64,000 nucleotides of DNA from Alistipes sp. (GTDB lineage Bacteria; Bacteroidota; Bacteroidia; Bacteroidales; Rikenellaceae), in NCBI GenBank assembly GCA_017436185.1, contig JAFSDP010000007.1, positions 62,001 through 126,000 of the forward strand, in the 5' to 3' direction. The notes below the pieces were generated by a model, which was not told the origin of the DNA, searched no databases, and saw only the letters and a list, made by a program, of their open reading frames with translations. The translations under genes and the position numbers were made by a program. Position 1 is the first letter of the stretch. Each line of letters opens with the position of its first letter. Shown in pieces: positions 43,510 to 52,264 of this stretch.

Positions 43510-43531
43510 GGTGCATACTTCAAGTTGCGCC

Positions 43532-43666
43532 CATGGACCATCAATCGAGAATCGAATCAATTTGGGCTTCTTCCACAACAGCTTGGAAGCAATCAGAGAG
43601 GCAAAGCGATACTACAACAATGTAGATGGATGCTTCTATTGCTGCCCCGAGAATCATAGGAGGTGA
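43532..43666 (+). pseudogene. Possible C-terminal gene remnant
   Basis: An open stretch of 44 codons without a start reads INLGFFHNSLEAIREAKRYY followed by DGCFYCCPENHRR and a stop. The composition looks like a real protein end with a CxxC-type cysteine pattern, and a hairpin terminator follows at 43703. No 5' part of a gene is present, and the neighbouring frame is also open upstream, so a frameshifted remnant left at the island edge is possible. The family is not recognised. The rest of 43510-43857 shows nothing. Confidence 0.3.
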
Positions 43667-43702
43667 TATCCAGAAGATCGTTTGTATTCATTAATCTTTG
43701 TC

Positions 43703-43726
43703 AAGACGGCTCCGGCCGTCTTTTTT
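43703..43726 (+). terminator. Terminator at left island edge
   Basis: AAGACGGC at 43703-43710 pairs with GCCGTCTT at 43715-43722, followed by TTTT. It has no intact gene in front of it, which supports a gene remnant upstream. Confidence 0.75.
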
Positions 43727-43857
43727 GTCCCATATTATGATTATAGCAAAATTTTTCATATCTTTATGACAAATTAAGATTGATGAATTATACAAACAAT
43801 CTATTGAATGCAGAAGAAAAGCATTGAAAAACTTCGAAACCCAAATTTTTGAGTAGA

Positions 43858-44766
43858 ATGGATTTCTTTGATAAAGAAGAATATAACATTGATGATATAA
43901 CTGCCTTAATTGATAATGAGGCAGAAGAGTCTGTACATCTTGATTTCAAAGCAGCAGGGTCATTAAGCAAAGATGATAAGAAAAAAGCTGAAATTGCGAA
44001 AGATGTATCAGCCTTTGCAAATTCAGATGGAGGTATTATCGTGTATGGCATAGATGAGCAAGAACATAAAGCGCACGCCCTATCATACATAGATGGGGAC
44101 ATATACACAAAAGAGTGGTTAGAGCAGGTTATTCAAGATAATATCCAGCGCAAGATTGAGCGGTTGCAAATATTTCCTATTCGATGTGATGGCGATGTCG
44201 AGAAAAGTATATATGTTGTTAAAATTCCTCGTAGCAGCAACACTCCACATATGAGTGCAGACAAATGTTATTACAAGCGCAACAATTTCCGTTCTGTTAA
44301 AATGGAAGAATATGAGGTCAGAGACTTGTTTTATCGAGAATCAACACCCAACTTAAGAGTAAAAGCATACAATTTATATACAGAACACGAGGATGCTGAA
44401 GACTATGTAACATTTAATTTTGTTGCTCAGGTATGGAATAACAGCAATGTTATAGCAACGTTGTATAAATTGAATTGCTACTTAAATAACTATATCAAAT
44501 ATAGCGAAATATCGTGGGAGCCTATAAAGGATGAAATGAATTATACATTCCTCGAGGAACAAAGATTGAAAATATTTCAACTAGGGAAATATCCACTATT
44601 CCCTAATGAAAGTATTGATATGCTTCGTTTCAAATTGAAGATAAATCGAGAAGATGTAGAGGCTTTTATAAATAATGCGACAATAGAACTACTATTAATG
44701 TTTGGCAACAAAACGGATGCGTTGTCATTCTCAGTAAAAGAACATTTTGAAAGAAAAGATTCATGA
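43858..44766 (+). CDS. AlbA_2 (Schlafen-type) domain protein
   Basis: The 302 residues start at the ATG at 43858. The N-terminal AlbA_2 domain (about 10-140) shows ESVHLDFKAAGS, KDVSAFANSDGGIIVYGIDE, IFPIRCDG, IYVVKIPRSSNTPH and CYYKRNN, the pattern of the nucleic-acid or nucleotide binding domain also found in Schlafen proteins. The C-terminal half is of no recognised family. The gene is AT-rich compared with the core genome. The last 4 bases overlap the next gene (ATGA), so the two are translationally coupled. AlbA_2 proteins occur in bacterial defence islands; a defence role is inferred from that and from the neighbours. Confidence 0.85.
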   Translation: MDFFDKEEYNIDDITALIDNEAEESVHLDFKAAGSLSKDDKKKAEIAKDVSAFANSDGGIIVYGIDEQEHKAHALSYIDGDIYTKEWLEQVIQDNIQRKIERLQIFPIRCDGDVEKSIYVVKIPRSSNTPHMSADKCYYKRNNFRSVKMEEYEVRDLFYRESTPNLRVKAYNLYTEHEDAEDYVTFNFVAQVWNNSNVIATLYKLNCYLNNYIKYSEISWEPIKDEMNYTFLEEQRLKIFQLGKYPLFPNESIDMLRFKLKINREDVEAFINNATIELLLMFGNKTDALSFSVKEHFERKDS

Positions 44767-45335
44767 GCGACATAACATTAGAATCATTGATTCAAGAGCA
44801 TATAGATTTAATCGAGACGATGTATCTATCTAGTGGCTTTTATTATTTTCGAGATCATCAGGCATATGAATATTGGTTGGCAAAAGCTCGAAGATATTTA
44901 TTTGCGAACTACACCAATGACAAGCAAGTTATTGAGTTTGACACTCTGAGTCGAGGTGCATTGACAAAAACGCAGCAACAACGAATGTTGGCGATATTGA
45001 GCGCTTTAACAATTTTGCCAAATCCTGTATCTATTGCTAAAACAAATACAGAAGGCGATGCAAAGACTGACATGAATATAACTATTAATAATACGAACAC
45101 CCAATCTCAAAGCCAAGAGCAATCATTGGCCGTGGAGTTGTTTATTGAGGCAATAAAAGATGATTTGACTGGTCGCCAAATAAAAGAGTTAAAATCCGTT
45201 GTAGCCGAAGCAGACAATGATTTGCAAAAGGCTCGTCCAGGTATTCTTGACAAACTCAAGGAGTTCGGCGCAGATGTCGCCTCAAATATTGTCGCCAACC
45301 TTCTCACCAACTCAATGATTTGGGGTGGACTATAA
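44763..45335 (+). CDS. Unknown protein coupled to the AlbA_2 gene
   Basis: A 190-residue protein without a recognised family. The N-terminal 85 residues are helical ([33 protein letters not shown]). A low-complexity linker rich in Asn, Thr and Gln follows (about 105-122). The C-terminal part (125-185) resembles a helical bundle with an amphipathic end ([19 protein letters not shown]). There is no signal peptide or strong membrane helix. The start overlaps the AlbA_2 stop, which suggests that the two products work together, for example as toxin and antitoxin or sensor and effector. Confidence 0.75.
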   Translation: MSDITLESLIQEHIDLIETMYLSSGFYYFRDHQAYEYWLAKARRYLFANYTNDKQVIEFDTLSRGALTKTQQQRMLAILSALTILPNPVSIAKTNTEGDAKTDMNITINNTNTQSQSQEQSLAVELFIEAIKDDLTGRQIKELKSVVAEADNDLQKARPGILDKLKEFGADVASNIVANLLTNSMIWGGL

Positions 45336-45345
45336 CTATATTTAT

Positions 45346-45999
45346 ATGCCCAAAATATCCATTCGATTTTATAATGACCGTGAGGTGCGAGCTGTTTGGG
45401 ATGAGGAAAAATCCAAATGGTGGTTCTCGGTGCTTGATATTGTTGGGGTACTGAACGACCAAGACAACTATCAGAAGAGCCGTAACTACTGGAAATATCT
45501 CAAAACAAAGCTCAAAGGCGAGAATAGCGAAGTGGTTAGTGGCACTAACCAGTTGAAATTGCTTGCGCCCGATGGCAAGCGACGACTCGCTGATGTCCTC
45601 GACTACGATGGCGTTCTGCTCCTCGCAAAGAGTTTTCCAAACGCCCGTGCTATGCGCTTTGTCGAGTGGTTTACCAATAGCGACGAGACGATTGACGGCA
45701 AGAGCAAATCGAAGGCATATGCCCTCTTTGAGAGTAGCCTCATAGACAATATCGAGGTCGGCTCGGTCAATGGCTTGCAGCAGATTCACGCCTACCTATT
45801 TGGAGGTCTGTACGATTTTGCTGGTCAGATTCGCACGGTGAATATTGCAAAGGGCGGTTTCCAGTTTGCAATGGCGCAACTCCTTCCGCAGACACCCGCA
45901 ACAATCGAGCAAATGCCCGAAACGACATTCGAGGAGATTGCTGATAAATATACCATGCGTATATTAACTAAATTTTTCGCTCTGCATAGCTATATTTAA
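45346..45999 (+). CDS. BRO-N/Fic fusion, truncated before the Fic catalytic motif
   Basis: The 217 residues start at the ATG at 45346. Residues 1-115 form a BRO-N (phage antirepressor-type) domain: [49 protein letters not shown]. Residues 125-205 match the N-terminal part of Fic proteins ([42 protein letters not shown]). The HPFxxGNGR motif that should follow is missing; the chain ends with [13 protein letters not shown]. The gene is thus probably a decayed toxin gene, although its frame is still open. It ends two bases before the convergent HD-domain gene. Confidence 0.8.
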   Translation: MPKISIRFYNDREVRAVWDEEKSKWWFSVLDIVGVLNDQDNYQKSRNYWKYLKTKLKGENSEVVSGTNQLKLLAPDGKRRLADVLDYDGVLLLAKSFPNARAMRFVEWFTNSDETIDGKSKSKAYALFESSLIDNIEVGSVNGLQQIHAYLFGGLYDFAGQIRTVNIAKGGFQFAMAQLLPQTPATIEQMPETTFEEIADKYTMRILTKFFALHSYI

Positions 46000-46001
46000 T
46001 T

Positions 46002-46628
46002 TTATCTCTCTCCATATTTCTCCACCAACTCCAACTTTTTGATTCGGAAGGTTATAGCGCTTGGCTTGCGTTGGAAATGGGAAGCAAGCTCTTTGGTTGT
46101 TGCACCCTCACACCACATTTGGGTTAGCTCTAAATCATCCTCCTCAGCCCAAGGCGCATAGGCATTAGGGTACTCCTGCCGGCAAGCAAACACCGAGTAA
46201 GTGGGTGTTCCCGTTAGCTGCTTATACGCTTTCAAATACTTTTTCAGCCGTTTGACATCCTTATCCGAGATGTAGGGCAAACGACGGATATCCATATTAT
46301 CCGTCAGGTCGTTGAGTTTGACCGCCACGGCCAGCGGATTCTCCTTGACACGAGCAATAAACTTATTGTATGGCTCATTCTCCGTCAGCTTGGTTACACA
46401 TCGCAGTGCCTCGATAACCTCCACCGAAAAGCCCTCGGCGGCAAGGCGTTCAAAGGTCCAATCTGTATCCTCCACCACCTCGTGCAGCACGCCGACAATC
46501 TTCTCTTCGGTGGTTTTGCCCGCTGCCATTACACGCAATGGGTGACCGATATAGTCATTTCCCGCCTTGTCAAACTGCCCACGATGTGCCTCGGTTGCTA
46601 TCTCTATTGCCCGTTCAAGTGTACTCAT
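46002..46628 (-). CDS. HD-domain (RelA/SpoT hydrolase-like) protein with C-terminal HTH
   Basis: The 208 residues start at the ATG at 46628 (MSTLERAIEIA). The HD domain of the RelA/SpoT hydrolase type spans about 1-130: AIEIATEAHRGQFDKAGNDY, HPLRVM, GVLHEVVEDTDWT (metal site HE/ED) and VKLNDLTDNMD. No nucleotide synthetase domain is present. Residues 160-205 (EEDDLELTQMWCEGATTKEL) look like a helix-turn-helix of the type that tests target sequences. It may hydrolyse (p)ppGpp or another nucleotide; that is family knowledge, not shown here. It faces the restriction operon divergently. Confidence 0.8.
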   Translation of the reverse strand: MSTLERAIEIATEAHRGQFDKAGNDYIGHPLRVMAAGKTTEEKIVGVLHEVVEDTDWTFERLAAEGFSVEVIEALRCVTKLTENEPYNKFIARVKENPLAVAVKLNDLTDNMDIRRLPYISDKDVKRLKKYLKAYKQLTGTPTYSVFACRQEYPNAYAPWAEEDDLELTQMWCEGATTKELASHFQRKPSAITFRIKKLELVEKYGER

Positions 46629-46654
46629 AAGATTAATTATTAGATGCTCTTTTA

Positions 46655-46662
46655 CAAAGTTA
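46655..46662 (-). promoter_or_regulatory. -7 element for the HD-domain gene
   Basis: Minus-strand TAACTTTG, a perfect consensus match, 26 bases upstream of the chosen ATG; this supports the start at 46628 rather than the longer open frame. Confidence 0.6.
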
Positions 46663-46769
46663 CGAATTATTTCTGTACTAAGGGTGTGTAACAAGAGAAA
46701 CTTATATCTATTCCCCAATAAAAAGAGAAAAAGTTTCGGCTTTTTCTCTTTTTATTTCATAATATTTTA

Positions 46770-46777
46770 TAACTTTG
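46770..46777 (+). promoter_or_regulatory. -7 element for the restriction-modification operon
   Basis: TAACTTTG, a perfect consensus match, 26 bases upstream of the XRE regulator. The -33 position is T-rich without a clear TTTG, so it may be weak or regulated by the XRE protein. Confidence 0.55.
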
Positions 46778-46803
46778 TTGAAAATAGTTTTATACCTTTC
46801 ACT

Positions 46804-46995
46804 ATGAATCGCATAAAAGAGGTGCTCGAAGAGCGCGGAATTAAACAAACTTGGCTTGCAGAAAAGTTGGGCAAGAGTTTCTGCATGGTGAACTCTTATG
46901 TTTGTAATCGTCGTCAGCCAAGCCTCGAAGTTCTCTTCGAGATCGCCAAGATTTTGAATGTTGATCCCAAAGATTTAATTGCGAATAAGGAGTAA
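46804..46995 (+). CDS. XRE-family helix-turn-helix regulator
   Basis: A 63-residue DNA-binding protein made of one Cro/CI-type domain: IKEVLEERGIKQTWLAEKLG, then the recognition helix (SFCMVNSYVCNRRQPS) and LFEIAKILNVDPKDLI. The ATG at 46804 is chosen because the domain begins there; the open frame upstream is not conserved in character. It lies 2 bases before hsdM and is probably the controller of the operon, as in many mobile restriction systems that must make methylase before nuclease. Confidence 0.88.
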   Translation: MNRIKEVLEERGIKQTWLAEKLGKSFCMVNSYVCNRRQPSLEVLFEIAKILNVDPKDLIANKE

Positions 46996-46997
46996 TT

Positions 46998-49439
46998 ATG
47001 GCAGTCAAGAAATCAGAATTATATAGCACGCTATGGAAATGCTGCGACGAGCTTCGTGGCGGCATGGACGCAAGCCAATACAAAGACTATGTATTGGTTA
47101 TACTCTTCGTGAAATACATCAGCGACAAGAGTCGTAGTGATGCCGCATTTGACATTGAAATTCCCGATGGTTGTTATTTTGAAGACTTTGTTGCACTCAA
47201 AGGTAATCCAAATATCGGCGAGGAGATAAATAAAAAGATGCAAAAACTTGCCGAGGCGAATCAACTTGATGGTGTCTTTGTTGCCGATTTTGACGACGAA
47301 GCAAAACTCGGAAAAGGCAAAGATAAAGTTGAAACGCTTAGCAAGCTTATCGCTGTCTTCCAGAACGAAAACCTCGATTTTAGCAAGAACAGAGCAGCTG
47401 ATGATGACCTTATTGGCGATGCCTACGAGTATTTGATGAAGAACTTTGCTACCGAAAGTGGCAAGAGCAAAGGTCAATTCTACACCCCTGCCGAGGTTAG
47501 CCGTGTTATGGCGAAGGTTATCGGTTTGAGCAATGCTAAAAATGGCAAGCGCACAACTATATACGACCCCACTTGTGGTTCTGGCTCGTTGCTATTAAGA
47601 GCTATGTGCGAAACGCCCGAAGGAGCCACTGTTTATGGTCAAGAGAAGGATAATGCCACTGTCGGTTTGGCGAAGATGAATATGATTCTTCACAACGAGA
47701 TTTATGCCGACATCAAACAGGGCGATACTATCAACGACCCACAATTTAAGGATGATGACCAGCTTAAAACATTCGACTATATCGTTGCAAACCCGCCATT
47801 CTCAACAAAATCGTGGTTGAAGAGTGCAAAGGCAGAAGACGAATACCATCGTTGGGGCGAAGGTATAAAGATTGGCATCCCGCCAGAGAAAAATGGCGAC
47901 TATGCCTTTTTGCTTCACATTGTTCGCTCGCTGAAGCAGACTGGTTGCGCAGCTTGCATCTTACCTCACGGAGTACTGTTCCGTGGTAACGCAGAGGCGC
48001 AAATCCGCAAGTATCTCGTTGCCGAGAAGCGATATATTAAGGGCATCATCGGTCTTCCTGCCAATTTATTCTTCGGCACTGGAATCCCTGCTTGCATCAT
48101 TATCATCGAGAAATCAGAGGCGGCAGGTCGTAAGGGCGTCTTTATGATTGACGCCAAGAGTGGTTATATTAAGGACGGTGCCAAAAACCGCCTGCGTGAG
48201 CAGGATATCCGCCGCATTGTCGATGTATGGCAATCGCAGCGTGATGTGCCACACTTCGCCCGCTTTGTGCCTATGGAGGAGATTGAGCGCAACGACTACA
48301 ACCTCAATATCCCTCGCTATGTTTCCGCTCCCGATACCGAGATATTGCAAGATATCGATGCACACCTCTATGGTGGGCTGCCTAAGCACGACATTGACCA
48401 ACTTGCGACCTATTGTGATGTGTGCCCATCGTTGCGTGGCGACCTCTTCTCGGAGCATCCTACGCGCGAAGGATACTATTCACTCAACTGCGAGCAAGAT
48501 ACCATTCGTGACACCGTTTCTGCGAATGCCGATTTTCAAAAGCAGAGCGAGGTATTCAAGCGTAGTTTTGCCGATTGGTGCGACAAGCATCGTGGCGAAC
48601 TCAACTCTCTTGTTCAGGGTTTTGCTCCCAAGACACTAATCGAGCTACTCGGCAACTCGCTGTTGGAAATTTTCGGTGCTGACAAGTCGCTTGTCGATGC
48701 CTACGATGTCTATGACTGCCTGATGAACTATTGGGGAGAGACGATGCAGGACGACTGCTATATGATTTCATCCGGTGGTTGGACGGTGCAACTCTATACT
48801 CCACAACCTGCATCTAAAAAGAACGACGACAAGAAGAAAAAGGAGAAGAAAGCAGCCACTCCCGAGGATATTGTTTGCGACCTTCTCCCTGTGCCTATCG
48901 TTATCGATGAGTATTTTGCCGACAAGCGCGATCTTATCATCGCAGCCGAGGAGTTGCTCTCGCAGAACGAGGCACAACTTGCTGAGCTTATCGAGGAGCA
49001 GGCGGAAAACTACCTTGACGAGGACAACTTCCCCGATAGTAAGATGACCGATGCCAATATCAAGAAACGAATCAAGGCTCTTGATAAGAAGGCTGATGCC
49101 GAGGAGCTTGCCGTTTTGCAGAAATATCTCGAACTCAAGGGCGATATTTCGCTCAATAAGAAACTTATCAAGGAGCGCAAGTACGATCTGCTTACTGCAC
49201 TCTTGGTTAAGTATGCCAACCTCTCGGAGGAGGATATTAAGCGATTGGTCATCGAGAAGAAGTGGTTTACATCACTTGGCTCACGCCTCGAAGGCGAGAT
49301 GCAACGCATCAGCCAGCAGCTTACCTCAAAGGTGTCGGCTCTCGCCGAGCGTTACGCACAAACACTCCCAGAGATTGATGCCGAAATCGCCGACTTGGAG
49401 GCAAAAGTTGCAGCACACCTAAAACAAATGGGATATTAA
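46998..49439 (+). CDS. hsdM: Type I restriction-modification system, DNA methyltransferase subunit (HsdM)
   Basis: Adenine-N6 methyltransferase subunit, 813 residues. An N-terminal helical HsdM_N domain (1-150) starts WKCCDELRGGMDASQYKDYV. The methylase domain has SAM motif I DPTCGSGSLLL (Asp190), catalytic motif IV NPPF (265-268) and GQFYTPAEV near 160. Residues beyond 480 are an extended helical tail, with a lysine-rich linker (near 610-620) and coiled coil (720-810). Common HsdM proteins are about 500 residues, so this is a long-form subunit. Its last residues, AAHLKQMGY, recur in the next small gene. Confidence 0.95.
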   Translation: MAVKKSELYSTLWKCCDELRGGMDASQYKDYVLVILFVKYISDKSRSDAAFDIEIPDGCYFEDFVALKGNPNIGEEINKKMQKLAEANQLDGVFVADFDDEAKLGKGKDKVETLSKLIAVFQNENLDFSKNRAADDDLIGDAYEYLMKNFATESGKSKGQFYTPAEVSRVMAKVIGLSNAKNGKRTTIYDPTCGSGSLLLRAMCETPEGATVYGQEKDNATVGLAKMNMILHNEIYADIKQGDTINDPQFKDDDQLKTFDYIVANPPFSTKSWLKSAKAEDEYHRWGEGIKIGIPPEKNGDYAFLLHIVRSLKQTGCAACILPHGVLFRGNAEAQIRKYLVAEKRYIKGIIGLPANLFFGTGIPACIIIIEKSEAAGRKGVFMIDAKSGYIKDGAKNRLREQDIRRIVDVWQSQRDVPHFARFVPMEEIERNDYNLNIPRYVSAPDTEILQDIDAHLYGGLPKHDIDQLATYCDVCPSLRGDLFSEHPTREGYYSLNCEQDTIRDTVSANADFQKQSEVFKRSFADWCDKHRGELNSLVQGFAPKTLIELLGNSLLEIFGADKSLVDAYDVYDCLMNYWGETMQDDCYMISSGGWTVQLYTPQPASKKNDDKKKKEKKAATPEDIVCDLLPVPIVIDEYFADKRDLIIAAEELLSQNEAQLAELIEEQAENYLDEDNFPDSKMTDANIKKRIKALDKKADAEELAVLQKYLELKGDISLNKKLIKERKYDLLTALLVKYANLSEEDIKRLVIEKKWFTSLGSRLEGEMQRISQQLTSKVSALAERYAQTLPEIDAEIADLEAKVAAHLKQMGY

Positions 49440-49457
49440 AAATTAACAATATAAGCT

Positions 49458-49685
49458 ATGACAGAACAAGAATTTTGGAATCTTATCTATAAGAAAGCCG
49501 AAAGTGAATTTAATAAGGGGCTGATTCGAAGCACATACCCTTCACATATCGCAGAGCCAATGTGTAATGCGATTGATAGTAAAGATAAGGCAGAGCTATT
49601 AGATAGGTTGCATAAAGAATGGCTTGAATATCAAAAACGCCAAAGCGATATTATTCAGGCGTACCTAAGACAAATGGGTTATTAA
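49458..49685 (+). CDS. Small protein sharing its C-terminus with HsdM
   Basis: A 75-residue helical protein (EQEFWNLIYKKAESEFNKGL, then AELLDRLHKEWLEYQKRQSD) of no family I know. It ends in IIQAYLRQMGY, close to the HsdM end AAHLKQMGY, and the bases after both stop codons are alike as well. It sits 18 bases after hsdM and 13 before fic, so it is certainly part of the operon. The shared tail could be a binding peptide for a common partner, or a trace of a local duplication. Restriction control (an anti-restriction or assembly factor) is a guess. Confidence 0.75.
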   Translation: MTEQEFWNLIYKKAESEFNKGLIRSTYPSHIAEPMCNAIDSKDKAELLDRLHKEWLEYQKRQSDIIQAYLRQMGY

Positions 49686-49698
49686 AATTTATAACGAT

Positions 49699-51048
49699 AT
49701 GACGCAGCTTGAAAAACTTTATAACGAGTGGAAATCGTTGCAACCTGTATCTGACGAGGTGCAAGCAAAGATTGACCAGAAGTTTATGTTGGAATTCAAC
49801 TATAACTCCAATCATATCGAGGGTAACACCCTAACTTATGGGCAAACTGAACTTCTGCTGATGTTTGATCAGGTTGATGGCGACGCAAAAATGCACGACT
49901 TGGAGGAGATGAAAGCCCACAATGTGGGGTTGAAAATGATGCAGGAAGAGGCCCACTCCACTGAGCGCACCCTTTCTGAGTATTTTATCAAAAATCTTCA
50001 CAAAACACTCATTCGAGAAGACTATACTGTGCGAAAAGAATTGCCGGATGGTAGTGTTACTACTTATAAGATTCACGCAGGACAGTATAAAACTCGCCCA
50101 AATTCCGTTTTTACTGCGACGGGCGAGCGCTTCGAGTATGCCTCTCCCGAGGAGACTTCGGCTCTAATGACCGACTTAATAGAGTGGTACAATAGAGCTG
50201 TAGAGGAAAATAAACTTTCGGCTCTCGAACTTGCTTCGTTATTCCACTACCGCTATATTCGCATCCACCCATTTGAAGATGGCAATGGGCGTATAGCACG
50301 CTTGTTAGTAAATTTTATACTTCTTCGTGCTGGCTACCCTATGATTATTGTGCGTAGCGATGATAAAGATAAATATTTGTCTGCACTCAATCGCTGTGAT
50401 GTTACTGTTGGATTCAATCCATCAGATGGTGCCAACGCGGAAATAGAGCAAATTCAACCATTTGTAAACTATATGAGTGGTTGTTTGGAGCGTGCATTGG
50501 AGATTCGTATTCGAGCAGCCCAAGGTGAAAGTATTGAGGAAGAGGATGATTGGAAGAAAAAAATGGTAATCTTATCAAAAAGAGCACAAGATTGCCCCCC
50601 GAGAACCAAAGAGTTGATTAATAAAGTTCTACAAGAAGAGTTTTTGGATTTTCATAATGCGATTATCGATGCTCTTGCTCCATTTCGGGATATGTTCTTT
50701 AGTGCAAAGCATATCATATATGTTGCTCCTAAATACAGTCAAGGATATACGATAAAGCATTTTTCTGACATGTTGCAGAACAATTTTGCAGATGCAATAA
50801 GATCAACATTTCTCTTCCAAATATCCCAGAGTCTTCGTGCTTATGACATAGAAATTACAATAAATTATAAATTTAAGGAATTTGAATATGAGGTAACTAT
50901 AGACACTGGGAAAAATAAGAATATTCAAACGGTTACGCAACGATATGGTAGACGCTTATCTGACAAACAAACAAGCGAATTTATCAGTTGTATTGGACGA
51001 CATATAGCTCAAGTTTATGAACAGTATGTTCAAGATGATAAACACTAA
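49699..51048 (+). CDS. Fic-family protein inside the restriction operon
   Basis: The 449 residues contain a Fic domain (about 90-250) with the complete active-site motif HPFEDGNGR (190-198), used for AMPylation or related transfers to protein hydroxyl groups. An N-terminal inhibitory helix motif S-x3-E-G (Ser37 to Glu41, SNHIEGN) would block ATP binding, so activity is likely to be self-controlled. The C-terminal 170 residues are unassigned and AT-rich. The 3' end overlaps the hsdS start by 14-32 bases. Fic genes are often found in type I operons; what they modify there is not known to me. Confidence 0.93.
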   Translation: MTQLEKLYNEWKSLQPVSDEVQAKIDQKFMLEFNYNSNHIEGNTLTYGQTELLLMFDQVDGDAKMHDLEEMKAHNVGLKMMQEEAHSTERTLSEYFIKNLHKTLIREDYTVRKELPDGSVTTYKIHAGQYKTRPNSVFTATGERFEYASPEETSALMTDLIEWYNRAVEENKLSALELASLFHYRYIRIHPFEDGNGRIARLLVNFILLRAGYPMIIVRSDDKDKYLSALNRCDVTVGFNPSDGANAEIEQIQPFVNYMSGCLERALEIRIRAAQGESIEEEDDWKKKMVILSKRAQDCPPRTKELINKVLQEEFLDFHNAIIDALAPFRDMFFSAKHIIYVAPKYSQGYTIKHFSDMLQNNFADAIRSTFLFQISQSLRAYDIEITINYKFKEFEYEVTIDTGKNKNIQTVTQRYGRRLSDKQTSEFISCIGRHIAQVYEQYVQDDKH

Positions 51049-52261
51049 CATACCACAAGGATATAAGCAGACCGAGTTAGGGATAATACCCGAAGATTGG
51101 GAGGTGAAATTATTCTCTCAAATCTTTGATATGTACCCTAACAATACCTACCCTCGCGATTGTATGAATGACAGTCGCGGAGTGGTTCGCAACATCCATT
51201 ATGGTGATGTGCTTATAAAATATCCTACGATTGTAGATGTTGAAAAGTGTGCAATCCCATACCTTAATGAGAATGTAAAAATAAAACTACAGAAACTTGT
51301 TCAATCTGGCGATATTATCATAGCCGATACCGCCGAGGATGAAACCGTAGGCAAGTGTGTGGAGATTAAGAATGTTGGGGATAACAAAATCGTAGCAGGT
51401 CTGCATACATTTTTCTGTCGTCCAACCGCCCCATTTGCTGCAGGTTGGTTGGGATACTATATAAACTCTACGAACTACCATAACCAACTTATACCATACA
51501 TCACAGGCATTAAGGTATCATCTATATCGAGAACATCTATACAAGAAACTAAATTGCTTGTTCCTCCTATTGCGGAGCAGAGGGCGATTGCGGAGGCGTT
51601 GAGTGATGTGGATGGGTTGATTGCGGCATTGGATAAGAAAATCGCCAAGAAACGACTCCTCAAACAAGGTGCTATGCAGCAACTCCTCACCGGCAAAAAA
51701 CGCCTCCCCGGCTTCACCGACGAGTGGATTGAGAAGAAACTTGGTAAAATGTCGCATATTAAGACAGGCAGCCGCAATGGTGATCAAGCTGTAGAAAATG
51801 GCAAATATCCTTTTTTTGTGCGATCACAGAAGGTGTACGCAATAGACACATACTCTTTTGATGGTGAAGCAATATTAGTGCCCGGTGAAGGCGGTATTGG
51901 AAATATATTCCATTATATTAACGGCAAGTTCGATTTTCACCAAAGAGTGTATAAAATTAGTGATTTTGCTGATGAGGCTTGCGGCAAGTTTATTTACTTC
52001 TATACGTCTCGATATTTTGGAGAGTATGCATTATCATTAACAGTAAAAGCAACTGTGGATTCTTTAAGATTACCAACATTTGAAGAGTTTGTGATATGTA
52101 TGCCCTCTGATATTGAAGAGCAACAAGCAATTGCTACTATATTGAGTGATATGGATAAGGAGATTTCCGACCTTGAAGCCCAGCGCGACAAGTACCGCCT
52201 CCTGAAATCGGGTATGATGCAAAAACTCCTAACCGGACAAATAAGATTGAAAACAGAATAA
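51017..52261 (+). CDS. hsdS: Type I restriction-modification system, specificity subunit (HsdS)
   Basis: Recognises the bipartite DNA target. The 414 residues hold two target-recognition domains, about 20-185 (from YKQTELGIIPEDWEV) and 235-370. Each is followed by a conserved helical spacer: EQRAIAEALSDVDGLIAAL then LLKQGAMQQLLTGK, and EQQAIATILSDMDKEISDL then LLKSGMMQKLLTGQ. The coding region overlaps the end of the Fic gene; ATGs at 51017, 51026 and 51035 are all possible starts. No second or silent hsdS copy with inverted repeats is in the window, so phase variation by inversion is not visible here. Confidence 0.95.
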   Translation: MNSMFKMINTNIPQGYKQTELGIIPEDWEVKLFSQIFDMYPNNTYPRDCMNDSRGVVRNIHYGDVLIKYPTIVDVEKCAIPYLNENVKIKLQKLVQSGDIIIADTAEDETVGKCVEIKNVGDNKIVAGLHTFFCRPTAPFAAGWLGYYINSTNYHNQLIPYITGIKVSSISRTSIQETKLLVPPIAEQRAIAEALSDVDGLIAALDKKIAKKRLLKQGAMQQLLTGKKRLPGFTDEWIEKKLGKMSHIKTGSRNGDQAVENGKYPFFVRSQKVYAIDTYSFDGEAILVPGEGGIGNIFHYINGKFDFHQRVYKISDFADEACGKFIYFYTSRYFGEYALSLTVKATVDSLRLPTFEEFVICMPSDIEEQQAIATILSDMDKEISDLEAQRDKYRLLKSGMMQKLLTGQIRLKTE

Positions 52262-52264
52262 GAT

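Noticed and set aside
51017..52261. Phase-variable hsdS locus
   Set aside because: No second or partial hsdS, no long inverted repeats and no recombinase gene are in the window. The similar segments within hsdS are the normal conserved spacers.
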